Below, one piece after another: positions 32,071 to 40,557 of a stretch of 64,000 bases of DNA. The stretch covers positions 94,121 through 158,120 of the forward strand of contig UQHZ01000003.1 in the NCBI GenBank assembly GCA_900541055.1. Direction: 5' to 3'. Source of the stretch: an uncultured Collinsella sp. (GTDB lineage Bacteria; Actinomycetota; Coriobacteriia; Coriobacteriales; Coriobacteriaceae). Each line of letters begins with the position of its first letter. The stretch's first letter is position 1. Both the position numbers and the translations under genes were made by a program. The notes below the pieces were generated by a model. It did no database searches and was not told the DNA's origin. It saw only the letters and a list, made by a program, of their open reading frames with translations.

Positions 32071-33372
32071 CTACCTGATATGAGCAGGTTTTCCGCCCCA
32101 GTAGAAGCAACAGAAGGCTCGTTTGCGCTTTTGGGGTTTGCCTGCGAGTTCCATGGTGGCGATGGCGATGTCTTCGGCTGCGTGGGGGCGGCGTAGTACT
32201 TCGCCGTTGATGAGTAGGGCTTTGAGTGATTCGGGATGGTCGTGCAGGTGACGAAGCGTCACGATGAGTTCTCGTGCGGTGGTGACATGCATGCTGGCGC
32301 CCATGCCGGTGAGCATCGTGGTGTTGGCCTTTTCCTGGCCGTATGATTTACCCAGCAGGATCATCGGCAGATGAGCGCACAGGCACTCGGTGACCGTGAG
32401 TCCGCCTGATTTGAGGATTGCCAGGTCGCAGCCGTGCATGAGGGCCGCCATGTCGTCCACGTAGTCCAGAACCGTGACGTTGTCGAGCTTCATGGCGTCG
32501 AAGAGCGTTTTGAGTCGGGTGGCGTATTCCTTATCCTTGCCCGGTAAAAAAACAAAGTGCATGTCCTCAAAGCCGCGTAAGAAGGGGAGCGTGTGGTCCA
32601 TCGCGGCACGGAAACGCACGTAAGGCTGCGGCAGGCTGGCGCCAGCCATAACCAGCACGACCGTCTTGTCTGCCGGCAAATTGAACTTTTCCAGCTCTTC
32701 CTCACGATCGTAATTTGAATCGAAACCGGCTCGGATGGGGATGCCCGTTATGCGGATCTTTGACTCGGGAACTTTGCGCGGGCGCAGCGTTTCGGCCATA
32801 AACTCGTTGGCCACGCAGAACAGGTCGGTGTCCTTGTGGGGCCAAAAGCCTTCGACTTCATAGTCTGTTGGTACGCATATGACCGGATAATCGATACCCG
32901 TAATAACGCGGGCGCCCACGGCAACATTGGCTGCTGTGATGTGCGTTGCGACCACGGCTATAGGCCTGCGGCGACGAATATATTCGTTGAAGGCGGGGAA
33001 CATAATTCGCGACCATGCCGTGCCGCCACCCCAGAGAAGATGCCCCGTAAGCGTATATCGCCAGGTCAGGTCGTAAATGGGGCGTGTGGCTCCCGTAAAA
33101 GAAGCCGCGGTCTTATTGCCGTCGAATTTAATACGTCCAAAATCAAGGATATCGAGCACTTCAATTTCAATATCCTCAGGGATTCCCTTGGTGCCGCGGA
33201 TAAGGTCAAATGCTTGTGCAATCGCGTTGGCGGCGGCTTTGTGGCCCGATCCAACTGATGCGTGCACAATGGTTACCAGGGGTTTTTGTGCAGGTAAAAC
33301 GGTCATTTGCTCCGGTTGGGGAGTGGCTTGCATGGGCAGGGGAGCGCTATTGCTCGTCTGCGTTTGATCCAT
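32071..33372 (-). CDS. MGDG synthase / UgtP-like glycolipid glycosyltransferase
   Basis: GT28-type glycosyltransferase of 433 residues. The N-terminal acceptor half begins VTIVHASVGSGHKAAANAI, the hallmark of MGDG-synthase-like enzymes. The C-terminal UDP-sugar half has the CDLAILKSGGLTVTECL motif. Relatives transfer glucose or galactose to diacylglycerol at the inner membrane face, giving lipoteichoic-acid anchors or glycolipids. The ATG at 33372 has AGGGGAG upstream; the longer frame to 33789 overlaps trxB and is not used. It is transcribed divergently from trxB. Confidence 0.85.
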   Translation of the reverse strand: MDQTQTSNSAPLPMQATPQPEQMTVLPAQKPLVTIVHASVGSGHKAAANAIAQAFDLIRGTKGIPEDIEIEVLDILDFGRIKFDGNKTAASFTGATRPIYDLTWRYTLTGHLLWGGGTAWSRIMFPAFNEYIRRRRPIAVVATHITAANVAVGARVITGIDYPVICVPTDYEVEGFWPHKDTDLFCVANEFMAETLRPRKVPESKIRITGIPIRAGFDSNYDREEELEKFNLPADKTVVLVMAGASLPQPYVRFRAAMDHTLPFLRGFEDMHFVFLPGKDKEYATRLKTLFDAMKLDNVTVLDYVDDMAALMHGCDLAILKSGGLTVTECLCAHLPMILLGKSYGQEKANTTMLTGMGASMHVTTARELIVTLRHLHDHPESLKALLINGEVLRRPHAAEDIAIATMELAGKPQKRKRAFCCFYWGGKPAHIR

Positions 33373-33489
33373 CGATAACTCCCCTTCAGCTTTGTTACGC
33401 GATTTATCATTGTAGTGCATGAGTGTCATGTTCACGTAAATTTGGGTATGAGCGCAAAGAACGACAACGTTTCGACGAGAGGATTCTTC

Positions 33490-34428
33490 ATGACTACCGA
33501 TCAGCCGATTGATGTTGCGATTATCGGTGGAGGCCCCGCGGGCTATGCTGCCGCCATTTACGCTGCGCGTGCCAACCTGACGACGACCGTGATTGAGCAG
33601 GGCATGTCGGGTGGACAGATCGCCACGACCAATGAGGTCGAGAACTATCCGGGCATTCCGCTCTTGAGTGGCGCCGAACTCGGCGAGCGTTTTCAGCAAC
33701 ATGCAGAGGGGCTGGGAGCGCAGGTTACATGGAGCATGGTTACGGGTATCGATTACGATGCCGATGCAGCGCTGTTTACGGTGCATCACGATATGGGCGA
33801 TACGCTTGCCTCGAGCGTTATCGCTTGCATGGGTGCCACGCCGCGATCTGCTGGTTTCGCTGGCGAGGATACCTATCGCGGTCGTGGCGTTTCATATTGC
33901 GCAACATGTGACGGCATGTTCTTCCGCGGCAAACAGGTCTTTGTAATCGGTGGTGGCAATTCGGCATGCGAAGAGGCACTGTTCCTGTCAGACATTGCCA
34001 GCAGTGTGACCATCGTGCTGCGCCGCGACCAGTTCCGTGCGCCTGATGGTGTTGTTCAGAAAGTACTCAAAAAGGACAATATTACAGTTAGGTACCAAAC
34101 TAGTATTGTTGAGCTTTCTGGTGAAGCGATGCCCACGACAATTACGTTCAAGGACAATGCAAGCGGTAAGACGCATGCTGAGACCTTTGAGCCTGGCTCG
34201 TTTGGCATCTTTGTCTTTACCGGGACGCAACCCCATACCGAGCTTGTTGAGCATCTTGTCGATCTGGCGCCTGATGGCGGCATTTTGACTGATGAATCCA
34301 TGGCGACCCGCACGCCAGGTCTATTTGCTGCTGGCGATATCCGTTCCAAGCGCTTACGTCAGGTTGTGACCGCCGTTTCTGACGGAGCCATAGCAGCAAC
34401 GAGCGCATACGCGTTTCTCCGCGGATAA
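33490..34428 (+). CDS. trxB: Thioredoxin reductase
   Basis: FAD/NADPH flavoprotein of 312 residues that reduces thioredoxin. The FAD-binding GGGPAGYAAAIYAAR is near residue 14, the redox-active pair is in YCATCDGMFF, the NADPH fold is GGGNSACEEAL and the second FAD motif is GLFAAGDIRSK. The ATG at 33490 has GAGAGGA upstream. A strong terminator follows. Confidence 0.94.
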   Translation: MTTDQPIDVAIIGGGPAGYAAAIYAARANLTTTVIEQGMSGGQIATTNEVENYPGIPLLSGAELGERFQQHAEGLGAQVTWSMVTGIDYDADAALFTVHHDMGDTLASSVIACMGATPRSAGFAGEDTYRGRGVSYCATCDGMFFRGKQVFVIGGGNSACEEALFLSDIASSVTIVLRRDQFRAPDGVVQKVLKKDNITVRYQTSIVELSGEAMPTTITFKDNASGKTHAETFEPGSFGIFVFTGTQPHTELVEHLVDLAPDGGILTDESMATRTPGLFAAGDIRSKRLRQVVTAVSDGAIAATSAYAFLRG

Positions 34429-34469
34429 GTACGATAATATATCTTATGTAAGGTTGCTATCTTTAAAAC

Positions 34470-34516
34470 AAAGTGGTTGGACGGTGCATCAATGTGCTGT
34501 CCAACCACTTTTACTT
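34470..34516 (+). terminator. Intrinsic terminator after trxB
   Basis: AAAGTGGTTGGAC (34470-34482) pairs over 13 bases with GTCCAACCACTTT (34499-34511), then TTACTTT. Confidence 0.85.
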
Positions 34517-34583
34517 TCCTGCTATATAGTATGCAAAACTAGATAACCTAGAATACAATATAGCTAATGAACGGAGGATCCTT

Positions 34584-35195
34584 ATGAACCACGCCAAACG
34601 CGTTATCCCGATGTCCGATTCGTCGGTCAGCATTAAGCCTGAGGATATTCAGCCCACTGTGCTGCCCGATGCATTTATTCAGTCCGATATCGTGCGCAAA
34701 CTCAATACGTTGAGTCTGCCGCGCTATAACCAGTTGCCCAATGTGACGCTCTACCGCGACCAGGTTATTGAGTATGTTGCGCTGTGGATGGAGCCGCTGT
34801 CTATTTGCGTTGAGCAGCCTGTCATTACGCCATCGATGATCAATAACTACGTGAAGGTCGGCCTGGTGCCTGCTCCGGTCAAAAAGCAGTATGGTCGCGA
34901 GCAGATTGCCCGCCTGATCGCTATCTGCATCTTTAAGCAGGTGCTACCTATTGCTGCGGTGCAGGCGCTCTTTAACATTCAGCGTTTGAGCTACGATGCC
35001 CCGACGGCCTTCGACTATGTGGTCGATCAGCTCGAGGCATCGATTCGTTCGGCGTTTTCTGTCGAGCAGACGCCGGTTCCCGATACGGCGCATCAGGTAA
35101 CGCGTGAGTCGCTGCTTGTGCGCAGCGCGGTTTCATCCTTTGTTTCGAAAGCGTACCTGATGAGCTATCTCAAGTTCAACGGGTTTAATAGCTAG
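34584..35195 (+). CDS. DUF1836 domain protein (putative DNA-binding regulator)
   Basis: Protein of 203 residues matching DUF1836 (LPRYNQLPNVTLYRDQVIEYV, ITPSMINNYVKVGLVPAP, YGREQIARLIAICIFKQVLPI). The pattern resembles the MerR-type winged helix, so DNA binding is likely, but its targets are unknown. AACGGAGGATCC precedes the ATG. It stands alone between trxB and a convergent degV. Confidence 0.8.
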   Translation: MNHAKRVIPMSDSSVSIKPEDIQPTVLPDAFIQSDIVRKLNTLSLPRYNQLPNVTLYRDQVIEYVALWMEPLSICVEQPVITPSMINNYVKVGLVPAPVKKQYGREQIARLIAICIFKQVLPIAAVQALFNIQRLSYDAPTAFDYVVDQLEASIRSAFSVEQTPVPDTAHQVTRESLLVRSAVSSFVSKAYLMSYLKFNGFNS

Positions 35196-35207
35196 CCGAC
35201 GTATAAA

Positions 35208-35254
35208 ACGGGCGGGACAAAGAGCCATCTGCCGCTTTGTCCTGCCCGTATTTT
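35208..35254. terminator. Bidirectional terminator between DUF1836 gene and degV
   Basis: A 15-bp stem (35208-35222 with 35235-35249, one G-U) is flanked by TATTTT on one side and, read from the other strand, by TTTTATAC. It can serve both convergent genes. Confidence 0.8.
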
Positions 35255-35266
35255 GCTGGTTGGACT

Positions 35267-36133
35267 TTATTTGCCCGAAGCTACGCCCATGCCATAGCCG
35301 ATGATGAGGCCGTGCATCTCGGCGTAATAGGAATCCAGGCCGTTGCAGGGCATGATGATGGTCTTGGAGCCGGGCCAATGCTCAATAATGCGATCGGCCA
35401 ACGCCTGGGCGCTCGATGCGTTCTCCACATGGTCGATGACGACCTCGCCTCCCGTAAAACCCTCGGCTTCCATGGTGTCGATGATCTTGTTGAGCATCTT
35501 CTTTTCGCCACGCGTGTGCCCGACGAGTTCGATTTTACCGGCCTCACTCGCCGTGCCCAAAATGCGGATATTGAGCTTGTTGGCAAAGACGCCGGCTGCC
35601 TTAGGGATACGTCCGGCTTTGGCGAGATTTTCGTAATTGCACAAGCTGAAGAGGATTTTGCTGTTCTGTTCAAGGCTATCGAAGTATGCGCAAGCGTCCT
35701 CGAATGAGACATCCGGATTGCTTGCAAGATAGCGGTCGAACAGTAAAAAAATGAGGTCCATTTTGCCGCCAGCTGCGCGTGAATTGACTAGATGAATCTG
35801 TCGGTCGGGCTCCTCGGCAAGAACCATATCGCGAGCCGTGGCTGCCGCGTTGTAGCTGCCCGACACGCCCTCAGAGATCGGCATGCAGATGGTCTTGTCT
35901 GCCAATTTGAAGAGCTCGGCCCACTCCCCTACGCTGGGACAAGCGCTCGAAGAAGCGTTCGTCTCCGCCTGAACAGCGCAGTTGAGCTCATGAACATCGA
36001 GCGAAAGGTCATCGACGAATTCACGCTCCCCCACTCGAATTTTGAGGGGTGCAAATGCAAAGGTGGTATGGGGCGCGGTCGGTTGCCAATCGCGGAGGTT
36101 GCAGCTCGAATCGGAGATAAGTGCCCAGCTCAT
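35267..36133 (-). CDS. DegV family fatty-acid-binding protein
   Basis: Cytoplasmic protein of 288 residues with the DegV signatures (LISDSSCNL, ISEGVSGSYNAA, FSLCNYENLAKAGRIPKA). DegV/FakB proteins bind a fatty acid for phosphorylation by FakA; no fakA is seen here. It has its own likely promoter at 36163-36190 and ends at the shared terminator. Confidence 0.85.
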   Translation of the reverse strand: MSWALISDSSCNLRDWQPTAPHTTFAFAPLKIRVGEREFVDDLSLDVHELNCAVQAETNASSSACPSVGEWAELFKLADKTICMPISEGVSGSYNAAATARDMVLAEEPDRQIHLVNSRAAGGKMDLIFLLFDRYLASNPDVSFEDACAYFDSLEQNSKILFSLCNYENLAKAGRIPKAAGVFANKLNIRILGTASEAGKIELVGHTRGEKKMLNKIIDTMEAEGFTGGEVVIDHVENASSAQALADRIIEHWPGSKTIIMPCNGLDSYYAEMHGLIIGYGMGVASGK

Positions 36134-36162
36134 AGAGGGTCCTTTCTAAATGTTTCTCATTT

Positions 36163-36190
36163 ATTATAGCCATCTTGCTTACCTATGAAA
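36163..36190 (-). promoter_or_regulatory. Likely degV promoter
   Basis: On the minus strand, TTTCAT, 16 bases, then a consensus TATAAT (36163-36168), about 30 bases before the degV start. The -35 box is weak. Confidence 0.45.
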
Positions 36191-36245
36191 CGTGCATCTA
36201 GTATTGAAAACTAGCTCATTGGGATCATATATGGAGCACGGTCAC

Positions 36246-36284
36246 AAATAAATGAACCTCGTAGCCTAAAGGCCACGAGGTTCA
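36246..36284 (-). terminator. Terminator after the NlpC/P60 gene
   Basis: TGAACCTCGT (36253-36262) pairs with ACGAGGTTCA (36275-36284), and an inner GCC/GGC pair extends the stem. Read on the minus strand, TTTATTTG follows. Confidence 0.75.
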
Positions 36285-36308
36285 CATTCGTTTGCTATAC
36301 AGAGTGAC

Positions 36309-37415
36309 TTAGTAGCGCACGAAAATGTAGTTGTTGTTCATGCCGGCTGCGACAGAGCTGATGATGACGCCCGTCTTGTAGTCGGAAGCATGGATCATCT
36401 GACCATTTCCGATATAGATGCCAGTATGGTAGGAGTTAACCACGACATCGCCTGGTTGCGGGTCGGACACGCGGGTCCAACCCATGAAGGTGCCGGTGTT
36501 GCCCAGACGGCAGTAGCGGCCCGTGAGACAGTAGCTTACAAAACCGGAGCAGTCAAAGCTGTCCGGTCCAATGCCTCCCCAGGAATAAGCGCAACCCAGC
36601 TTGCTGTAGGCACGCGAAACAACGGAGCCGCCGTCAACAGACTGGCTCGGTGCGGAAGGCGTCGGCGCCGGAGCCGGAGCCGGGGCGGGCTGCGGCGTAG
36701 GGGCCGGAGCGGGCGTAGGAGTGGGCGCGGGCGTATTGCCGCCATCGTTGGTGTTCTCAGTCGTACCGGCGGTGTCGTTGCTCACCGTGGCCTTTTCGGC
36801 GGTGCTGGCATTGATGCCAGCCTGCAGTGCGGCGTTGGCCTCGGCCTCGGCGGCAAGCTCGGCCTGCAACTGCGAATCCAGGGAGTTCACGACACTCTGG
36901 GCCTCAGCCTGCTGGGCATTGAGCTCGTCGACCTTCTTCTGCGTCGCGGCGACGTTCTTCTCCTGCTCGGTCTGCTTATCGGTGAGCTGCTGCTTAAGGT
37001 CCTTGACCTCCTGAATGGTCTGGGCCTGCTTGTCGGAAACCTTGCCGTAGTAGAACAGACGGTTGAGCATATCGCCCAGATCGTCGACGCCCGTCAAAAC
37101 CTGAAGGAGACTCAGACCGCCGGTCTTGTACTCACCGGCAACGTAGCTGGAAAGCTTTGCCTGGCCCTCGGCAATCTCCTGCTGCTTTTGCGTAATCTCG
37201 CCTGCAGTCTGATCAAGCTCTTGCGTCTGTGCGGAGAGCTCTTCATGAATTTGCTGGGTTTGCGTGCCGATCTGCTCGAGCTTGGTACGAGCGGCGGCAA
37301 GGTCGGATGCGGTATCGGCATAGGCAGGAGCCGCGAGGCCCAGGCCCAAAACACAAGCGAGGGTTGCCGTAGCAGCGCAGCGTGCCATGTTTTTATGCGT
37401 GTTTGCTGTGCGCAT
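36309..37415 (-). CDS. Secreted NlpC/P60 peptidoglycan hydrolase with coiled coil
   Basis: Exported cell-wall endopeptidase of 368 residues. A signal peptide (cleavage after AYA, about residue 33) is followed by a coiled coil (about 36-195), a Pro/Ala/Thr-rich linker (about 225-252) and a C-terminal NlpC/P60 domain. The catalytic Cys is in FDCSGFV, the His in YHTGIYIGNG, and the third polar residue in MIHAS. The design matches RipA/PcsB-type hydrolases, whose coiled coil is controlled by FtsEX; no ftsEX is nearby. It starts 32 bp after apt ends on the opposite side and is probably transcribed alone. Confidence 0.9.
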   Translation of the reverse strand: MRTANTHKNMARCAATATLACVLGLGLAAPAYADTASDLAAARTKLEQIGTQTQQIHEELSAQTQELDQTAGEITQKQQEIAEGQAKLSSYVAGEYKTGGLSLLQVLTGVDDLGDMLNRLFYYGKVSDKQAQTIQEVKDLKQQLTDKQTEQEKNVAATQKKVDELNAQQAEAQSVVNSLDSQLQAELAAEAEANAALQAGINASTAEKATVSNDTAGTTENTNDGGNTPAPTPTPAPAPTPQPAPAPAPAPTPSAPSQSVDGGSVVSRAYSKLGCAYSWGGIGPDSFDCSGFVSYCLTGRYCRLGNTGTFMGWTRVSDPQPGDVVVNSYHTGIYIGNGQMIHASDYKTGVIISSVAAGMNNNYIFVRY

Positions 37416-37447
37416 GGAGCTTCCTTTCCGGTATCTAAGGGTAACGT

Positions 37448-37978
37448 CTAGTCCACCGTTACCAGGCTAAAGAGCTCAACGTCCTCGTTGGAAGGTGTGA
37501 GCTTCTCGCGCGGGTTGAGAAACGCAAGCTCGAGGATACAACCGTAACCCACAAGCTTTGCGCCCATATCTCGCACCAGTTTACCTGTTGCCTCGACGGT
37601 TCCGCCCGTCGCGACCAAGTCATCCAGAATCAACACGGTATCTTTAGAGGTAATGGCATCGGCGTGGATCTCGATAGAGTCGGTGCCATATTCGAGCTCG
37701 TAGCTCTGGCTTACCGTCTTGCGCGGCAGCTTGCCCGGTTTGCGTGCGGGCACAAAGCCAGCGCCCAGGGCGACGGCCACGGGCACGCCGACCATAAAGC
37801 CGCGAGCCTCGGGACCCACGACCTTGGTGATGCCCATGCCGGCAAAGTGCTCGGCGAGGGCATCGGTCATGGCTTTGAGCGCCTCGGGATTGCCAAAGAG
37901 CGGCGTGATGTCCTTAAAGATGACTCCGGGCTCGGGATAGTCGGGGATGTCGACGATTTGAGATTCGAAGTCGTACAT
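37448..37978 (-). CDS. apt: Adenine phosphoribosyltransferase
   Basis: Purine salvage enzyme of 176 residues converting adenine and PRPP to AMP. The signatures are DYPEPGVIFKDITPL, the PRPP loop VLILDDLVATGGT and ARKPGKLPRKT. I chose the ATG at 37978, which has AAAGGT seven bases upstream; a TTG at 37993 would place that site inside the gene. Confidence 0.95.
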   Translation of the reverse strand: MYDFESQIVDIPDYPEPGVIFKDITPLFGNPEALKAMTDALAEHFAGMGITKVVGPEARGFMVGVPVAVALGAGFVPARKPGKLPRKTVSQSYELEYGTDSIEIHADAITSKDTVLILDDLVATGGTVEATGKLVRDMGAKLVGYGCILELAFLNPREKLTPSNEDVELFSLVTVD

Positions 37979-38018
37979 TACATGACCTTTCAATGGGTTG
38001 CCGAAATTTCGGCAGCGG

Positions 38019-38897
38019 TTATTTGCCGGCGGTGGCGGTGCCGGATTGCGAAGGGGCGACGACCTTGAGCGGCTTTACGATAGAATCCTCGTGCGAAGCC
38101 GGAGCGGATGTCTCTTCGTTTTTGGCCTTGGTGGACTCGGAGCGAGTGATTTCCTCATCGAGTGCATCGATGTCGGCGTCCTCGACCACGGCGTTGAGCG
38201 ACTCAAAAACGCGGTTCTTGAGTAGCGCAGTGTGCACACCTTCCGTCAGGTCGTGAAGCTTCTTAAACGCACGCTCGAGCTTGGCGTCGCGCTCGTCATC
38301 GGAGGTATCCATTCCGAGCATGCTCACGAGCACCTGCTCAAACATCGAGGACTCGCGGTTGGCGGAAGACACGTACTGACGCAGGTTGCGCGGCTCGATA
38401 TGGAAGCGTGACAGCTCAGAGCAGTAGCGGATGATCGGAAAATCGCGGCCATCGACAAGCTCGCGATTCTGCGGACTCTTGATGATGCGAATGAGGTCGT
38501 TCTCGGCGAGTGAGCGGATAAACGAAATCTCGACGCCCAGCATATCGGGAATGGTCTCGATAGGATGCAGCTTTTGCTTAGTCTCCTTGGGCTCCGTCTT
38601 GAGCGGAACATCGGACAGCAAGCCCACCTCGTAAGCGAGCGTTGACAGGTCCGTGGCGTTTTCCAAGCGCTGCTTAATCACGTTGAGTGGCATATAGCGG
38701 GTCTTCTGCAGGTGCAGAATGACCTCCAGGCGATCAACGTCCTCCTTGGAGTACTGACGGTATCCCTTAGGCGTACGATGAGGGGTAATGAGCCCCTCAT
38801 CCTCTAGAAATCTAATTTTTGAGTTTGAAAGATCGGGGTATGCGCCTCGAAGTAGGTTGACGACTTGGCCGATACTCAGATAGTTGCGTTCGGCCAT
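38019..38897 (-). CDS. MerR-family regulator (Rv1828/FtsR-like)
   Basis: Regulator of 292 residues. The N-terminal MerR helix-turn-helix is LSIGQVVNLLRGAYPDLSNSK (about 7-27), with RFLEDEGLITPHRTPKGYRQY. An extended C-terminal part includes a second winged-helix-like region (about 110-165). Actinobacterial homologues (M. tuberculosis Rv1828, Corynebacterium FtsR) lie beside a small FHA protein as here, and FtsR activates ftsZ. This equivalence is inferred from domain layout and neighbours. The Ser/Ala/Lys-rich tail is probably disordered. Confidence 0.8.
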   Translation of the reverse strand: MAERNYLSIGQVVNLLRGAYPDLSNSKIRFLEDEGLITPHRTPKGYRQYSKEDVDRLEVILHLQKTRYMPLNVIKQRLENATDLSTLAYEVGLLSDVPLKTEPKETKQKLHPIETIPDMLGVEISFIRSLAENDLIRIIKSPQNRELVDGRDFPIIRYCSELSRFHIEPRNLRQYVSSANRESSMFEQVLVSMLGMDTSDDERDAKLERAFKKLHDLTEGVHTALLKNRVFESLNAVVEDADIDALDEEITRSESTKAKNEETSAPASHEDSIVKPLKVVAPSQSGTATAGK

Positions 38898-38900
38898 GCC

Positions 38901-39335
38901 CTACTCACCGGTTTCGATGCGCTCCGGCGTGCTCTCGTGGTAGATGAGCGTAAACGTACCGATCTGGACGGAAGAACCGTCGTGCAGCGGGGCTGCATTG
39001 ACGATGGCACCGTCGACCCAGGTGCCATTGAGCGAGCCCAAGTCCTCGATGCGAGCGCCGAGGCCCTCGCGAATAATGCGCGCGTGGCTGCGCGAAACGG
39101 TCATGTCATTGAGGAAGATGCCGTTCGCGGGATCGCGGCCAATGGTGGTCACGTCATCCTCGAGCTCAAAAGCGGCACCAGTCTGCGGACCCTTGACGAT
39201 GGACAGAACGGGGGCGGTGATGCGCACGTTGGCCATGAGGTCGGGAACGGTGACGTCGCTTGAAGGCACGCGGAATACGCAGGTAGCGTCAGCAGTCTTA
39301 TCATTCTGAGGCATATTGTTAACCATGTTGTCCAT
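38901..39335 (-). CDS. Small FHA-domain protein (GarA/OdhI-like)
   Basis: Cytoplasmic protein of 144 residues with one FHA phosphothreonine-binding domain (TIGRDPANGIFLNDMTVSRSHARI and DLGSLNGTWVDG, about residues 60-130). GarA and OdhI control 2-oxoglutarate metabolism after phosphorylation of an N-terminal ETT motif by Ser/Thr kinases. No ETT motif is visible here; the N-terminus has NDKTADATC. The start at 39335 has AGGGG upstream; an in-frame codon at 39368 is possible. It is 3 bp from the merR gene. Confidence 0.8.
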   Translation of the reverse strand: MDNMVNNMPQNDKTADATCVFRVPSSDVTVPDLMANVRITAPVLSIVKGPQTGAAFELEDDVTTIGRDPANGIFLNDMTVSRSHARIIREGLGARIEDLGSLNGTWVDGAIVNAAPLHDGSSVQIGTFTLIYHESTPERIETGE

Positions 39336-39401
39336 GACAACCCCTAACTTATCGCGGACGTGCCGCAAATAATGAACCGTACGTAATCATACCCCAACGA
39401 A

Positions 39402-40106
39402 TCAGTCTTCGATTTCAGGGTTCAGAAAGTCGATGTCCTCGTCTTCGGGATGCATGAGAGCCTGTTTAATGGCCGCTCCGCCCTTAATGGAGTAGATGAC
39501 AGACGTGAGCATGGAGAAGATCACGCCGCCGTACACAAAGAAGATGCCGAGGGGCACCGAGCTTCCGTTGAGGCCTGGGAAGGCCGTAAGGGCTGAAGGC
39601 AAAAGATGCAGGCCGTCAATAACGGGGAACCCGAGTAGCATGAGCGAGAAGCCGGTCATGAGCAGCGCTGTGGCAATCTTTCCGGGGAAGACGACATCGA
39701 TGGGGCGACGGTGATAATGGCGCACGATAAGCGTGCCGATGCCCAAATAGATGTCGCGGCCAATAATGAGCACGCAGACCCAGATGGGCAGCTCTCCGCG
39801 AACCACCAGCCCCAGCACGCCGGTGAACAGCAGCGCACGGTCACAAATGGGATCCATGACCTTGCCGAGCCACGAGACCGTCTTAGTCATGCGGGCGATC
39901 TGACCGTCCATCCAGTCGGTGGAGGCGGCAACGGCGTAGATAACGATGGCGATGACGCGGTTGTTATCCGTCACAAACAGGTACAGAAATACCAGGGTGA
40001 GGATCAGGCGCGTAAAGGTGATGAAATTGGAGATCGTAAAGATCTTATTCGACGGGTAATCGGAAGTGCCGATAAGCTCCTTTTTGATCTTCTTTTTGAT
40101 GCCCAC
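39402..40106 (-). CDS. CDP-alcohol phosphatidyltransferase (second PgsA-like enzyme)
   Basis: Membrane protein of 234 residues with about six helices and the complete motif DWMDGQIARMTKTVSWLGKV followed by MDPICDR. It could make phosphatidylglycerol phosphate, cardiolipin or phosphatidylinositol phosphate; the head group cannot be told. I place the start at GTG 40106, behind GGGGGAG. A longer frame to 40241 runs into a palindromic element. The neighbours FHA and MerR mirror the pgsA2 region of mycobacteria. Confidence 0.85.
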   Translation of the reverse strand: MGIKKKIKKELIGTSDYPSNKIFTISNFITFTRLILTLVFLYLFVTDNNRVIAIVIYAVAASTDWMDGQIARMTKTVSWLGKVMDPICDRALLFTGVLGLVVRGELPIWVCVLIIGRDIYLGIGTLIVRHYHRRPIDVVFPGKIATALLMTGFSLMLLGFPVIDGLHLLPSALTAFPGLNGSSVPLGIFFVYGGVIFSMLTSVIYSIKGGAAIKQALMHPEDEDIDFLNPEIED

Positions 40107-40232
40107 AGGACTCCCCCGCTGGTTAACGACAAAACTTTCGATACTATACCCGTTCCGGCGATGTCTATCCAGCGTAAGCATAGAGAGTCCAGACATGTGG
40201 AGGGCGCTTTTAGGCGGCGGGGATTTCGCATT

Positions 40233-40291
40233 CGTGTACATCAGCCTCCAAACATGTCGAAAAATGTCGATTTTGGTGGCTGATGTACACG
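40233..40291. repeat. Long intergenic hairpin
   Basis: A 20-base arm (40233-40252) pairs with 40272-40291 with a single T-T mismatch. The 19-base loop contains the direct repeat ATGTCGA twice. ACATGTGGAGG at 40193-40203 could instead pair with CCTCCAAACATGT at 40246-40258, so two folds compete. TTTTG follows the right arm. Confidence 0.75.
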
Positions 40292-40355
40292 TTTTGATTC
40301 GGTGATTACATCGAGCGGGAACGTCGTTGCTTTAAGCAAATTAATCATGATGACT

Positions 40356-40390
40356 AAAAACAAAAAAGGTCAGGCACTAGGTGCCTGACC
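40356..40390 (-). terminator. Terminator of tRNA-Pro
   Basis: On the minus strand GGTCAGGCAC, CTA, GTGCCTGACC is followed by TTTTTTGTTTTT: a perfect 10-bp stem with a long T-tract. Confidence 0.92.
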
Positions 40391-40400
40391 TGCAAACTTC

Positions 40401-40477
<77 letters not shown>

Positions 40478-40557
40478 AAGCTTTTGTTTGTTGCTCTGCT
40501 CTCGCTCGCAACAGGGAGTATATTAACCCGAAACTTTAGACTTGTGCAAGAACTTTT

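Noticed and set aside
32071..33789. Longer start for the glycosyltransferase gene
   Set aside because: The added 139 residues overlap trxB in antisense and lack homology; the ATG at 33372 has AGGGGAG.
38958..39335. Typical GarA/OdhI assignment with gene symbol
   Set aside because: The FHA domain and neighbours fit, but the ETT phospho-motif is not seen, so no symbol is given.
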